Source: an uncultured Pseudorhodobacter sp. (GTDB taxonomy: Bacteria; Pseudomonadota; Alphaproteobacteria; Rhodobacterales; Rhodobacteraceae). From it: 7,679 nt of DNA. The notes under the pieces were generated by a model, which did not search any database, had not been told where the DNA came from, and saw nothing but the letters and a program-made list of their open reading frames with translations. This document shows, piece after piece, positions 1 through 5,970 of this stretch. Made by a program: the position numbers and the translations under genes. How positions within the stretch are numbered: position 1 is the stretch's first letter; each line of letters begins with the position of its first letter. The stretch lies in NCBI GenBank assembly GCA_937910975.1, contig CALEMZ010000406.1, forward strand, positions 1 through 7,679, written 5' to 3'.

Positions 1-979
1 CGACCGGATCGTAGTCAAATTCCGGCTGTTTGATGTGTATTCTGGCCAGCAGATGGGCGAGGGCCTGCAATTTGCCGGTACGCCCGCAAGCTGGCGGCGC
101 ATGGCGCATAAGGTGGCCGATGCGGTCTATAGCCGGATCACGGGCGAGGGCGGCTATTTTGACAGCCGCGTGGTCTTCGTTTCGGAAAGCGGGCCAAAGG
201 ACCAGCGCGCCAAGCGTTTGGCTGTGATGGATTATGACGGCGCGAATGTGCAATACCTCACCGATAGCCGATCACTCGTGCTGGCCCCGCGCTTCAGCCC
301 GACGGGGGACCGGATCCTTTACACCTCCTACCAGTCGGGGTTTCCCAAGATTTACTTGATGGATGTGGCAAGCGTGCAAACGCGTGCCTTGGGCGATCAG
401 CCCGGCACCATGACCTTTGCCCCGCGTTTTGCCCCGGATGGGCGCACGGTGGTGTTTAGCCTTGCGCAGGGAGGCAACAGTGATCTTTACACCGTTGATA
501 CCAACACCGGCGTGCTCGGGCGGTTGACCACTGCGCCCTCAATCGAGACTGCGCCCGACTACAGCCCCGATGGCAACCAGATTGTGTTTGAAAGCGACCG
601 CTCCGGCACCCAGCAGCTTTACGTCATGCCCGCCGGCGGCGGCGAACCACGGCGGATTTCCAACGGGCAGGGGCGCTATTCCACCCCGGTCTGGAGCCCG
701 CGAGGCGACCTGATCGCCTTTACCAAACAGCATCAGGGCCGGTTTCATATCGGCGTGATGCGGTTGGATGGCTCGGAAGAGCGACTTCTGACGGCCTCTT
801 TTCTGGATGAAGGCCCGACATGGTCGCCCAATGGTCGGGTGATCATGTTTGCCCGCGAAACGGCGGGGGCTGCAGGGCAATCCTCGCTTTATTCGGTGGA
901 CATCACGGGGCGGAACCTGCGCCCGGTGCCCAGCGATGGCGCGGCATCGGACCCGGCATGGTCACCCTTGCTACCGTAG
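1..979 (+). CDS. tolB: TolB, periplasmic beta-propeller of the Tol-Pal system (5' truncated by window)
   Basis: The reading frame is open from base 2 and ends at TAG 977-979, giving 325 visible residues. TolB proteins are about 430-450 residues, so roughly the first 110 (signal peptide and most of the N-terminal domain) lie outside. The visible start, with LFDVYSGQQ and SWRRMAHKVADAVY, is the end of the TolB N-terminal domain. GYFDSRVVFVSESGPK is the usual linker into the propeller. After it come repeated blade motifs of the type PRFSPTGDRILYTS, PRFAPDGRTVVFS, PDYSPDGNQIVFES, PVWSPRGDLIAFT, PTWSPNGRVIMFA and a closing DPAWSP: six blades, as in known TolB. By family knowledge it is periplasmic, binds Pal and the TolA C-terminus, and relays inner-membrane energy to outer-membrane constriction. 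pal and cpoB follow directly, confirming the assignment. The GTG at 35 is an internal codon, not the start. Confidence 0.97.
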   Translation, partial: DRIVVKFRLFDVYSGQQMGEGLQFAGTPASWRRMAHKVADAVYSRITGEGGYFDSRVVFVSESGPKDQRAKRLAVMDYDGANVQYLTDSRSLVLAPRFSPTGDRILYTSYQSGFPKIYLMDVASVQTRALGDQPGTMTFAPRFAPDGRTVVFSLAQGGNSDLYTVDTNTGVLGRLTTAPSIETAPDYSPDGNQIVFESDRSGTQQLYVMPAGGGEPRRISNGQGRYSTPVWSPRGDLIAFTKQHQGRFHIGVMRLDGSEERLLTASFLDEGPTWSPNGRVIMFARETAGAAGQSSLYSVDITGRNLRPVPSDGAASDPAWSPLLP

Positions 980-984
980 GAATT

Positions 985-1006
985 TGTGAACACTGTCCGA
1001 TTCACA
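985..1006. repeat. Perfect 6-bp inverted repeat with 10-base centre, between tolB and pal
   Basis: TGTGAA at 985-990 and TTCACA at 1001-1006 are exact reverse complements separated by 10 bases, six bases after the tolB stop. It could be an operator or an mRNA hairpin. The right half resembles a -35 box (TTCACA), with GATACT at 1022-1027 as a weak -10, but the spacer is only 15 bases, so an internal pal promoter is doubtful. No regulator can be named. Confidence 0.35.
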
Positions 1007-1031
1007 GGGGCAAGAAAACCTGATACTCTGA

Positions 1032-1044
1032 GCCCGGAGCGGGC
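1032..1044 (+). other. Short GC-rich hairpin in the tolB-pal spacer
   Basis: GCCCG (1032-1036) and CGGGC (1040-1044) form a perfect 5-bp stem with a 3-base loop. It is followed by an A-rich stretch and then the pal ribosome binding site. There is no U-run, so it is not a typical terminator. It may act as an mRNA processing or stability element setting the ratio of TolB to the much more abundant Pal. That role is inferred. Confidence 0.3.
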
Positions 1045-1052
1045 AATAAATA

Positions 1053-1058
1053 AAAGGA
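1053..1058 (+). promoter_or_regulatory. Ribosome binding site of pal
   Basis: AAAGGA lies 8 bases before ATG 1067. It decides the pal start: translation from here gives a normal lipoprotein signal peptide at the N-terminus, whereas the upstream in-frame GTG at 986 has no comparable site and would bury that signal 27 residues in. Confidence 0.75.
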
Positions 1059-1066
1059 CGAAACCA

Positions 1067-1585
1067 ATGTCATATCTATCCAAGGCGATACTTCTGATCG
1101 CCGTGCTGGGCCTTGCGGCCTGTAACAATCCTGATCGGTTTGGCGCAGGCGGTGCGGACGGTTTCGGGGGCGCTGGCGGTATTGAGAGCACAGGCCTGGG
1201 CAGGGCGGATGACCCGCGTTCTGTCGCCTATTTCCAGCAAACTTTGGGTGATCGGGTGTTCTTTGCTGTGGATCAGCATACGCTTTCAGATCAAGCGCGT
1301 CAGACGCTGGCTGGGCAAGCGCAATGGCTGCAAACCAACAGCAGTTATGCTTTGATCATCGAAGGCCATGCTGATGAGCAGGGTACGCGGCAGTATAACA
1401 TTTCACTGGGTGAGCGCCGTGCCAATGCTGCACAGAACTTCCTGATCGCGCAGGGTGTTGCGGCCAACCGCATTCGCACCGTGTCTTATGGCAAGGAGCG
1501 CCCGGTTGAAGTGTGTTCGAGCGAGGATTGCTATAGCCGCAACCGCCGCGCGGTAACTGTGCTTTCCTTGGGCGCGGGTAGCTGA
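1067..1585 (+). CDS. pal: Pal, peptidoglycan-associated outer-membrane lipoprotein
   Basis: The product has 172 residues, normal for Pal. Residues 1-19 are a lipoprotein signal peptide (SKAILLIAVLGLAAC) with the lipobox LAAC, so Cys19 is the predicted lipidation site. Asn at +2 is not the inner-membrane retention Asp, so outer-membrane sorting is expected. A Gly-rich tether (about 26-48) leads to an OmpA-like peptidoglycan-binding domain (about 60-168). It contains EGHADEQGT and YNISLGERRAN; Asp103 and Arg118 match the positions that bind diaminopimelate in the family. RIRTVSYGKERP and NRRAVTVL are classic Pal signatures. Cys150 and Cys155, five residues apart in the periplasmic domain, could form a disulfide; I recall Cys pairs here in related alphaproteobacteria. 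Pal anchors the outer membrane to the cell wall and is released or mobilised by TolB. It sits 87 bases after tolB and 5 bases before the cpoB start. Confidence 0.97.
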   Translation: MSYLSKAILLIAVLGLAACNNPDRFGAGGADGFGGAGGIESTGLGRADDPRSVAYFQQTLGDRVFFAVDQHTLSDQARQTLAGQAQWLQTNSSYALIIEGHADEQGTRQYNISLGERRANAAQNFLIAQGVAANRIRTVSYGKERPVEVCSSEDCYSRNRRAVTVLSLGAGS

Positions 1586-1590
1586 GCGTG

Positions 1591-2406
1591 ATGCGCGCGG
1601 GGCTGATCGCACTCATTCTGGTGGCGATGCCGCTAGCAGGGTTTGCGCAGGACCGCGCGCAGACTCTGGCCGATATTCGGCAAGAACTGGTGGTTTTGAA
1701 CGTTTCCGTGCAGGGATTGCGGGCGGAGCTTTCGACGACGGGCGGTGCCAGCACCGAGGCTTATGGCGGCGCACCGCTGGACCGGGTGGACGCGATAGAG
1801 GCGGCTTTGGCGCAACTGACCGCCAAGACCGAAGGCCTTGAGTTCCGTATCAATCAGGTTGTGACCGATGGCACACGGCGCATTGGCGATCTGGAGTTCC
1901 GCTTGGTGGAGCTTGAGGGCGGCGATCTGGGTGCGGTTGGTCAAGCGCCGACCTTGGGCGGGGATACGGGCGCGATGGTCGCTTCGGTTCCGCAGCCACC
2001 TGTGACGGGTGGTGTCTCGCTTGCAACCAATGAACAGGCGGATTTTGACCGGGCTAAGGGGGTGCTCGGTCAAGGTGACTTTCGCGCCGCCGCGGACCTC
2101 TTTGCGGCCTTTGCCCAGACCTATACAGGTGGGCCCCTGACGGCGGAGGCGCATTATTATCGCGGTGAGGCGCTCTCACAATTGGGGGAAACCTCGGGCG
2201 CGGCGCGCGCTTGGCTTGAGGCGTTCTCGGGCGATATGACCGGGCCACGCGCGGCGGAGTCACTGCTGAAAGTGGGCCGCGCGCTGGCGGAACTGGGGCA
2301 GAAGCCAGAGGCTTGTGTGACCTTGCAAGAGGTTGGCGCGCGTTTTCCCGGCGACCCTTCGGTGGCAGAGGCGGCCATGGCGGCGCAGGGGCTGGGGTGC
2401 CAGTAA
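1591..2406 (+). CDS. cpoB: CpoB/YbgF, periplasmic TPR protein of the Tol-Pal system
   Basis: The product has 271 residues from ATG 1591; GTG 1588 immediately before it is an equally possible start that adds one residue. An N-terminal signal peptide (RAGLIALILVAMPLAGFA) should be cut after GFA, before QD. Next is a helical, coiled-coil-prone region (about 25-110, including ALAQLTAKTEGLEFRINQ), then a Gly/Pro-rich linker (about 111-145). A C-terminal TPR-type domain (about 150-268) contains FDRAKGVLGQGDFRAAADLF, AHYYRGEALSQLG and LKVGRALAELGQKPEACVTL. In E. coli CpoB binds TolA and links Tol-Pal constriction to peptidoglycan synthesis by PBP1B; the same role here is inferred from family and position. 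No strong ribosome binding site is visible and only 5 bases separate it from the pal stop, suggesting coupling to pal translation. Codon use matches its neighbours. Confidence 0.93.
   Translation: MRAGLIALILVAMPLAGFAQDRAQTLADIRQELVVLNVSVQGLRAELSTTGGASTEAYGGAPLDRVDAIEAALAQLTAKTEGLEFRINQVVTDGTRRIGDLEFRLVELEGGDLGAVGQAPTLGGDTGAMVASVPQPPVTGGVSLATNEQADFDRAKGVLGQGDFRAAADLFAAFAQTYTGGPLTAEAHYYRGEALSQLGETSGAARAWLEAFSGDMTGPRAAESLLKVGRALAELGQKPEACVTLQEVGARFPGDPSVAEAAMAAQGLGCQ
2387..2391 (+). promoter_or_regulatory. Ribosome binding site inside cpoB that fixes the tilS start
   Basis: AGGGG lies 5 bases ahead of GTG 2397 and inside the last codons of cpoB. It supports a tilS start overlapping the end of cpoB by 10 bases rather than the much longer overlap implied by an upstream in-frame start at 2313. 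Confidence 0.5.
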
Positions 2407-3665
2407 GCGATTGGCCCTCGGATCTGCGCGCAGACACTTGGTTGCATAGCATTGCCGAAATGGCGCTCGTGCATGAGGCCCCCGCCCGGATCGCCGTTGC
2501 GGTTTCGGGCGGGTCTGATTCCATGGGCTTGCTACATGTCATGGCGGCGGTGGCAGTCAGTAAGGGTTGGGAGCTGCATGCGGTGACGGTGGACCATGCC
2601 TTGCGACCTGAAGCGGCGGCAGAGGCGGAGAGTGTGGCGCGGGTTTGCGCGGGGCTTGGCGTGGCGCATTCTATTTTGCGCTGGGAGCATGGAGTGGTGG
2701 CAGGTAACCTGATGGATGTCGCTCGGCGCGCGCGCTATGCGTTGATGGCCGATTGGGCGGAGCGCCGTGGAATTTCCCATATTTTACTTGGCCATACGGC
2801 GGATGATCAGGCTGAGACGTTTTTGATGGGCCTTGCGCGCGAGGCTGGAATCGATGGGCTGGTCGGGATGCGGCGGCACTGGAATCAGGAGTGCGTGCGG
2901 TTCTTGCGCCCGTTTTTGGGAGTGGAACGCCGCCAGTTGCGTGATTATCTGGCATGGCAAGGCGTGGCTTGGGTCGATGACCCCAGCAATGAAAATGATC
3001 GCTTTATGCGGGTAAAGGCCCGGGCTGCGTTAAGATGTCTTGAACCGTTAGGGATTGGTGTCGGGACGTTGAGCGCGGTGATCTCACATCTCTCAATGGC
3101 GCAAGACGCGGTGCAAGCTGCGGCTGCAGAGACCTCGGCGCGGATCGCGACCTCCTCTGCGGGGGAGGTGATCATGGACCGGGAGGGGTGGCGTTTGGCC
3201 CCGGCTGAGGTGCGGCGCAGGCTGTTAATCAAGGCGCTGCGCTGGGTGTCGGGTGCTGGATATGCACCACGGGCTGATGCGGTGGCGCGGGTTGAAGACG
3301 CGATTTGTCAGGGCAAGGATGCGATATTGGCAGGCTGCCGTATTCGCGTTTCTCAGGCAGCGTTTCGCGTGGTGCGCGAGCCCCGCGCGGTGGCAGGGCT
3401 GGTGGCGGCCCCAGGAACCCTCTGGGACAGGCGCTGGCAGGTCGAAGGGATTTTTGCGCCAGGGCAGCAGGTGCGGGCGTTGGGCGCGGAGGGGCTGCGC
3501 CAGTGCAAGGGCTGGCGCGAGACGGGGCATAGCCGGGATTCTCTGGTTGTTTCCCCCGCAATCTGGTATGATGATGTATTGATTGCGGCGCCGGTGGCCG
3601 GTTTCGCGGCGGGTTTTTGCGCGCGTATTGTCGCGGATTTCAACCAATTCGTAGTATCGCATTGA
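2397..3665 (+). CDS. tilS: TilS, tRNA(Ile)-lysidine synthetase
   Basis: From GTG 2397 the product has 422 residues, a normal TilS length. The PP-loop SGGSDS is at 37-42 and binds ATP. VDHALR (65-70), GHTADDQAET (132-141) and the DPSN segment (195-198, followed by NDRFMRVKAR) are the conserved N-terminal catalytic blocks. The C-terminal part (about 260-422) is weakly conserved, as usual. By family knowledge TilS uses ATP and lysine to turn cytidine 34 of the CAU anticodon of a minor tRNA-Ile into lysidine, so that it reads AUA and is charged with isoleucine. It is cytoplasmic and generally essential. The start overlaps the cpoB stop by 10 bases in another frame, indicating translational coupling. 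ftsH follows after 75 bases; a tilS-ftsH pairing is widespread in bacteria. ATG 2460 is an alternative start, but it leaves few residues before the PP-loop and lacks a good ribosome binding site. Confidence 0.93.
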   Translation: MPVSDWPSDLRADTWLHSIAEMALVHEAPARIAVAVSGGSDSMGLLHVMAAVAVSKGWELHAVTVDHALRPEAAAEAESVARVCAGLGVAHSILRWEHGVVAGNLMDVARRARYALMADWAERRGISHILLGHTADDQAETFLMGLAREAGIDGLVGMRRHWNQECVRFLRPFLGVERRQLRDYLAWQGVAWVDDPSNENDRFMRVKARAALRCLEPLGIGVGTLSAVISHLSMAQDAVQAAAAETSARIATSSAGEVIMDREGWRLAPAEVRRRLLIKALRWVSGAGYAPRADAVARVEDAICQGKDAILAGCRIRVSQAAFRVVREPRAVAGLVAAPGTLWDRRWQVEGIFAPGQQVRALGAEGLRQCKGWRETGHSRDSLVVSPAIWYDDVLIAAPVAGFAAGFCARIVADFNQFVVSH

Positions 3666-3686
3666 ACACCCCGAACTAATGGCTAT

Positions 3687-3713
3687 CTTGTGCGCAAAGC
3701 CGATGCCCCTTTT
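3687..3713 (+). promoter_or_regulatory. Candidate sigma-32 (RpoH)-like promoter of ftsH
   Basis: CTTG at 3687-3690 and CCCCTTTT at 3706-3713 are separated by 15 bases. This resembles the heat-shock promoter pattern CTTGAA ... CCCCATnT. It lies in the tilS-ftsH gap and would start transcription about 20 bases before the ftsH GTG, leaving room for the AAGGAG site. Heat-shock control of ftsH is established in E. coli. The match is partial, so this is a candidate only. Confidence 0.3.
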
Positions 3714-3740
3714 TGGCGCGGCGCGTGAAGGAGAATCTTC

Positions 3741-5654
3741 GTGGGAAATGCACGAAATATAGCATTTTGGGTCATTCTGCTGGTCTTGATCCTTGCTTTG
3801 TTCAACCTGTTCAGTGGTGGGCAGACAACAATGACGCAGCGCTCGGTGTCCTATTCGGACTTTATTGAGCGGGTGGAGGCGGGTGATGTTGTCAGCGTGA
3901 CGCTGGATGGTGAGACGATTTTGGTTCGTGGCAAAGATGGCAAGGATTATTCCGTCATCAAGCCGCAGGGCGAGGAAATCACCGACAAGCTGATCGCCAA
4001 GGACGTGGGCGTTGTGGCCAAGGCGCAAGAACAGTCGGGCTTTTTCAGCCTTTTGAGCCTGTGGCTTCCGTTCCTCGTGCTGATCGGCATCTGGATTTTC
4101 TTCATGAACCGGATGCAGGGCGGCGGCAAAGGCGGAGCAATGGGCTTTGGCAAATCCAAGGCTAAGCTGCTGACCGAAAAGAATGGCCGCGTGACGTTTG
4201 ATGACGTGGCGGGCATTGATGAGGCCAAGGAAGAGCTGGAAGAGATCGTTGAATTCCTGCGCAACCCGCAGAAATACAGCCGCTTGGGCGGCAAGATTCC
4301 GAAAGGTGCTTTGCTGGTAGGCCCTCCCGGTACGGGTAAGACGCTGCTGGCCCGCGCGATTGCGGGTGAGGCGGGGGTTCCGTTCTTCACCATTTCCGGC
4401 TCCGATTTCGTGGAAATGTTCGTCGGCGTGGGCGCAAGCCGCGTGCGCGATATGTTTGAACAGGCCAAGAAAAATGCGCCCTGCATCGTGTTTATCGACG
4501 AGATTGACGCCGTTGGCCGAGCGCGTGGCGTGGGCATGGGCGGCGGGAATGATGAGCGCGAGCAGACGCTGAACCAGCTTTTGGTTGAGATGGACGGGTT
4601 TGAGGCCAATGAAGGCGTGATCATCGTCGCGGCCACCAACCGCAAAGACGTGCTGGACCCAGCACTGCTGCGCCCCGGCCGTTTTGACCGCCAGATCCAT
4701 GTGCCGAACCCCGATATCAAGGGCCGCGAAAAGATCCTCACTGTGCATGCGCGTAAAGTTCCCGTTGGCCCGGACGTGGATCTGCGGATCATCGCCCGCG
4801 GCACGCCCGGTTTCTCGGGTGCCGATCTTGCGAACCTTGTGAACGAGGCGGCTTTGAAAGCCGCGCGTGTGGGTCGCCGCTTTGTCACGATGCATGACTT
4901 TGAGCAGGCCAAGGACAAGGTGATGATGGGGGCGGAGCGTCGCTCGATGGTGCTGACCGCCGAGCAGAAGGAACATACCGCCTATCATGAGGCCGGCCAC
5001 GCGGTTGTGGGCATGGCGCTGCCGAAATGTGACCCGGTCTATAAGGCCACGATCATTCCGCGCGGTGGCTCCTTGGGTATGGTGATGAGCTTGCCGGAAA
5101 TGGACCAATTGAACATGCACAAGGACCAGTGCAAGCAGCGCATCGCGATGACCATGGCGGGCAAGGCTGCCGAGATCATTAAGTGGGGCGAAGAAGGCGT
5201 GTCGAACGGCCCTACGGGCGACATCATGCAGGCCAGCAGTTTGGCCCGCGCTATGGTGATGCGTTGGGGCATGTCGGACAAGATCGGCAATATCGATTAT
5301 GCAGAGGCGCATCAGGGCTATCAGGGCCAGACCGGCGGCTTCTCGGTTTCCGCTGAGACCAAGCAATTGATCGAGGTTGAGGTGAAAGCCCTGATCGACG
5401 AAGGCTATGACGTGGCGCGCAGTATCCTTTTGGAGAAATCTGTAGAGTTTGAGCGTCTGGCGCAGGGCCTCTTGGAGTATGAGACGCTGACCGGCGACGA
5501 AATCAAGAAAGTTGTCGCAGGTGAGCGTCTTGGCGGGGATGACGATCAGGACAAGCCTTCGGGCGGGGAGCCTGTATCAGTGGTCGCGATTCCCAAAACC
5601 AAGACACGGCCCAAAACGCCGAAAGGCGGGATGGAGCCAGAGCCTGCGACGTAA
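3741..5654 (+). CDS. ftsH: FtsH, membrane-anchored ATP-dependent zinc metalloprotease
   Basis: The product has 637 residues, full family length. It starts on GTG 3741 with AAGGAG at 3728-3733, 7 bases ahead. Membrane segment 1 is at about 8-24 and segment 2 at about 103-122 (SLWLPFLVLIGIWIFF), enclosing a periplasmic loop. The AAA+ domain follows: Walker A GPPGTGKT (194-201), pore motif MFVGVG (226-231), Walker B FIDEID (251-256) and the second region of homology with arginine fingers in RPGRFDR (311-317). The protease has HEAGH (416-420) as two zinc ligands plus catalytic Glu417, and Asp494 in TGDIMQAS as the likely third ligand. The tail from about 596 is charged and Pro-rich. FtsH hexamers degrade misfolded membrane proteins and short-lived regulators; in E. 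coli these include sigma-32 and LpxC. All key residues are intact. It has its own upstream gap and is followed by a strong terminator, so it ends the cluster. Confidence 0.98.
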   Translation: MGNARNIAFWVILLVLILALFNLFSGGQTTMTQRSVSYSDFIERVEAGDVVSVTLDGETILVRGKDGKDYSVIKPQGEEITDKLIAKDVGVVAKAQEQSGFFSLLSLWLPFLVLIGIWIFFMNRMQGGGKGGAMGFGKSKAKLLTEKNGRVTFDDVAGIDEAKEELEEIVEFLRNPQKYSRLGGKIPKGALLVGPPGTGKTLLARAIAGEAGVPFFTISGSDFVEMFVGVGASRVRDMFEQAKKNAPCIVFIDEIDAVGRARGVGMGGGNDEREQTLNQLLVEMDGFEANEGVIIVAATNRKDVLDPALLRPGRFDRQIHVPNPDIKGREKILTVHARKVPVGPDVDLRIIARGTPGFSGADLANLVNEAALKAARVGRRFVTMHDFEQAKDKVMMGAERRSMVLTAEQKEHTAYHEAGHAVVGMALPKCDPVYKATIIPRGGSLGMVMSLPEMDQLNMHKDQCKQRIAMTMAGKAAEIIKWGEEGVSNGPTGDIMQASSLARAMVMRWGMSDKIGNIDYAEAHQGYQGQTGGFSVSAETKQLIEVEVKALIDEGYDVARSILLEKSVEFERLAQGLLEYETLTGDEIKKVVAGERLGGDDDQDKPSGGEPVSVVAIPKTKTRPKTPKGGMEPEPAT

Positions 5655-5675
5655 GCCCAGGTAGCATGATGCAAC

Positions 5676-5712
5676 AAGCGCCACGGGCAACCCCGTGGCG
5701 CTTTGCATTTTA
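5676..5712 (+). terminator. Rho-independent terminator after ftsH
   Basis: A perfect 12-bp stem, AAGCGCCACGGG at 5676-5687 pairing with CCCGTGGCGCTT at 5692-5703, closes on a CAAC tetraloop. It begins 21 bases after the ftsH stop. The following TGCATTTTA is only moderately T-rich, but stem quality and position make termination of the tilS-ftsH transcript very likely. Confidence 0.9.
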
Positions 5713-5765
5713 GCAGGGATTGTAGAGAAATCTTGCTCATTTGTAGCGGCGTCAGGGGAAAGCGT

Positions 5766-5794
5766 TTGCTTTGTGCCGCGGAGCGCGGGATAAA
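5766..5794 (+). promoter_or_regulatory. Candidate sigma-70-type promoter for the tam operon
   Basis: TTGCTT (5766-5771) and GATAAA (5789-5794) are separated by exactly 17 bases. The TTG of the -35 box and four of six -10 positions match the consensus. Transcription from about 5801 would give a leader of roughly 170 bases before the ATG. Alphaproteobacterial promoters are variable, so this is a moderate to weak call. Confidence 0.35.
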
Positions 5795-5850
5795 TTGAGC
5801 GTGTTTTGGTCAGTCGGGAATGGTTTATAGCGTTCGGGCTATCATTGTGT

Positions 5851-5905
5851 CACCCAAGCACCCCGAATGCGTTTGAAGCAAATGCTGCCTTGGGTTGCTT
5901 GGGTG
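5851..5905 (+). repeat. 10-bp perfect inverted repeat able to form a long-loop stem in the tam leader
   Basis: CACCCAAGCA (5851-5860) and TGCTTGGGTG (5896-5905) are exact reverse complements 35 bases apart. Inside the loop, GCGTTT (5869-5874) can pair with AAATGC (5880-5885) including one G-U pair, giving a nested hairpin. A second CTTGGGT at 5889-5895 can compete for the left arm. No U-run follows, so it is not a terminator. Confidence 0.55.
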
Positions 5906-5970
5906 GCGCGATGTCTTAAGTTGAACCCCAAACGCTTTAGGTTGAAGCGCGGCAAAGGGAGTGTGCGCTG

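Larger units (their letters stand above)
5713..5970. other. Gene-free region between the ftsH terminator and tam
   Basis: No convincing ORF is present on either strand; the longest + strand candidate (from ATG 5820) has only 18 codons. It carries a plausible promoter (5766-5794), a 10-bp inverted repeat (5851-5905), a second small hairpin (5933-5949), three copies of GCGTTTG (5762-5768, 5869-5875 and inverted at 5929-5935) and two TTAAGTTGAA-type repeats. It most likely is the promoter and structured leader of the tam operon. A small RNA is also possible. Confidence 0.5.

Noticed and set aside
985..1006. CRP/FNR-type operator
   Set aside because: The half-sites look similar (TGTGA and TCACA), but the centre is 12 bases rather than the 6 of a CRP site.
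986..1066. Upstream GTG start for pal adding 27 residues
   Set aside because: It would bury the lipoprotein signal peptide and has no ribosome binding site, whereas ATG 1067 has a good one.
2313..2396. Upstream start for tilS adding 28 residues
   Set aside because: It would overlap cpoB by 94 bases with an Arg/Gly-rich translation unlike TilS; GTG 2397 has a ribosome binding site and gives normal length.
3947..4918. 323-codon open frame on the - strand inside ftsH
   Set aside because: Ser/Pro/Arg-rich low-complexity translation opposite the AAA+ domain; a compositional shadow.
3225..5366. 713-codon open frame on the - strand across tilS and ftsH
   Set aside because: It lies entirely opposite two clearly functional genes. 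The translation is rich in His, Arg and Ala without any recognisable motif, as expected from the mirror of G/C-ending codons. It has no plausible independent context.
5666..5713. 15-codon ORF starting ATGATG after ftsH
   Set aside because: It is almost wholly the terminator hairpin and has no ribosome binding site.
5546..5740. 64-codon - strand ORF over the ftsH tail and terminator
   Set aside because: It reads through the terminator stem into the ftsH coding sequence, with no recognisable motif.
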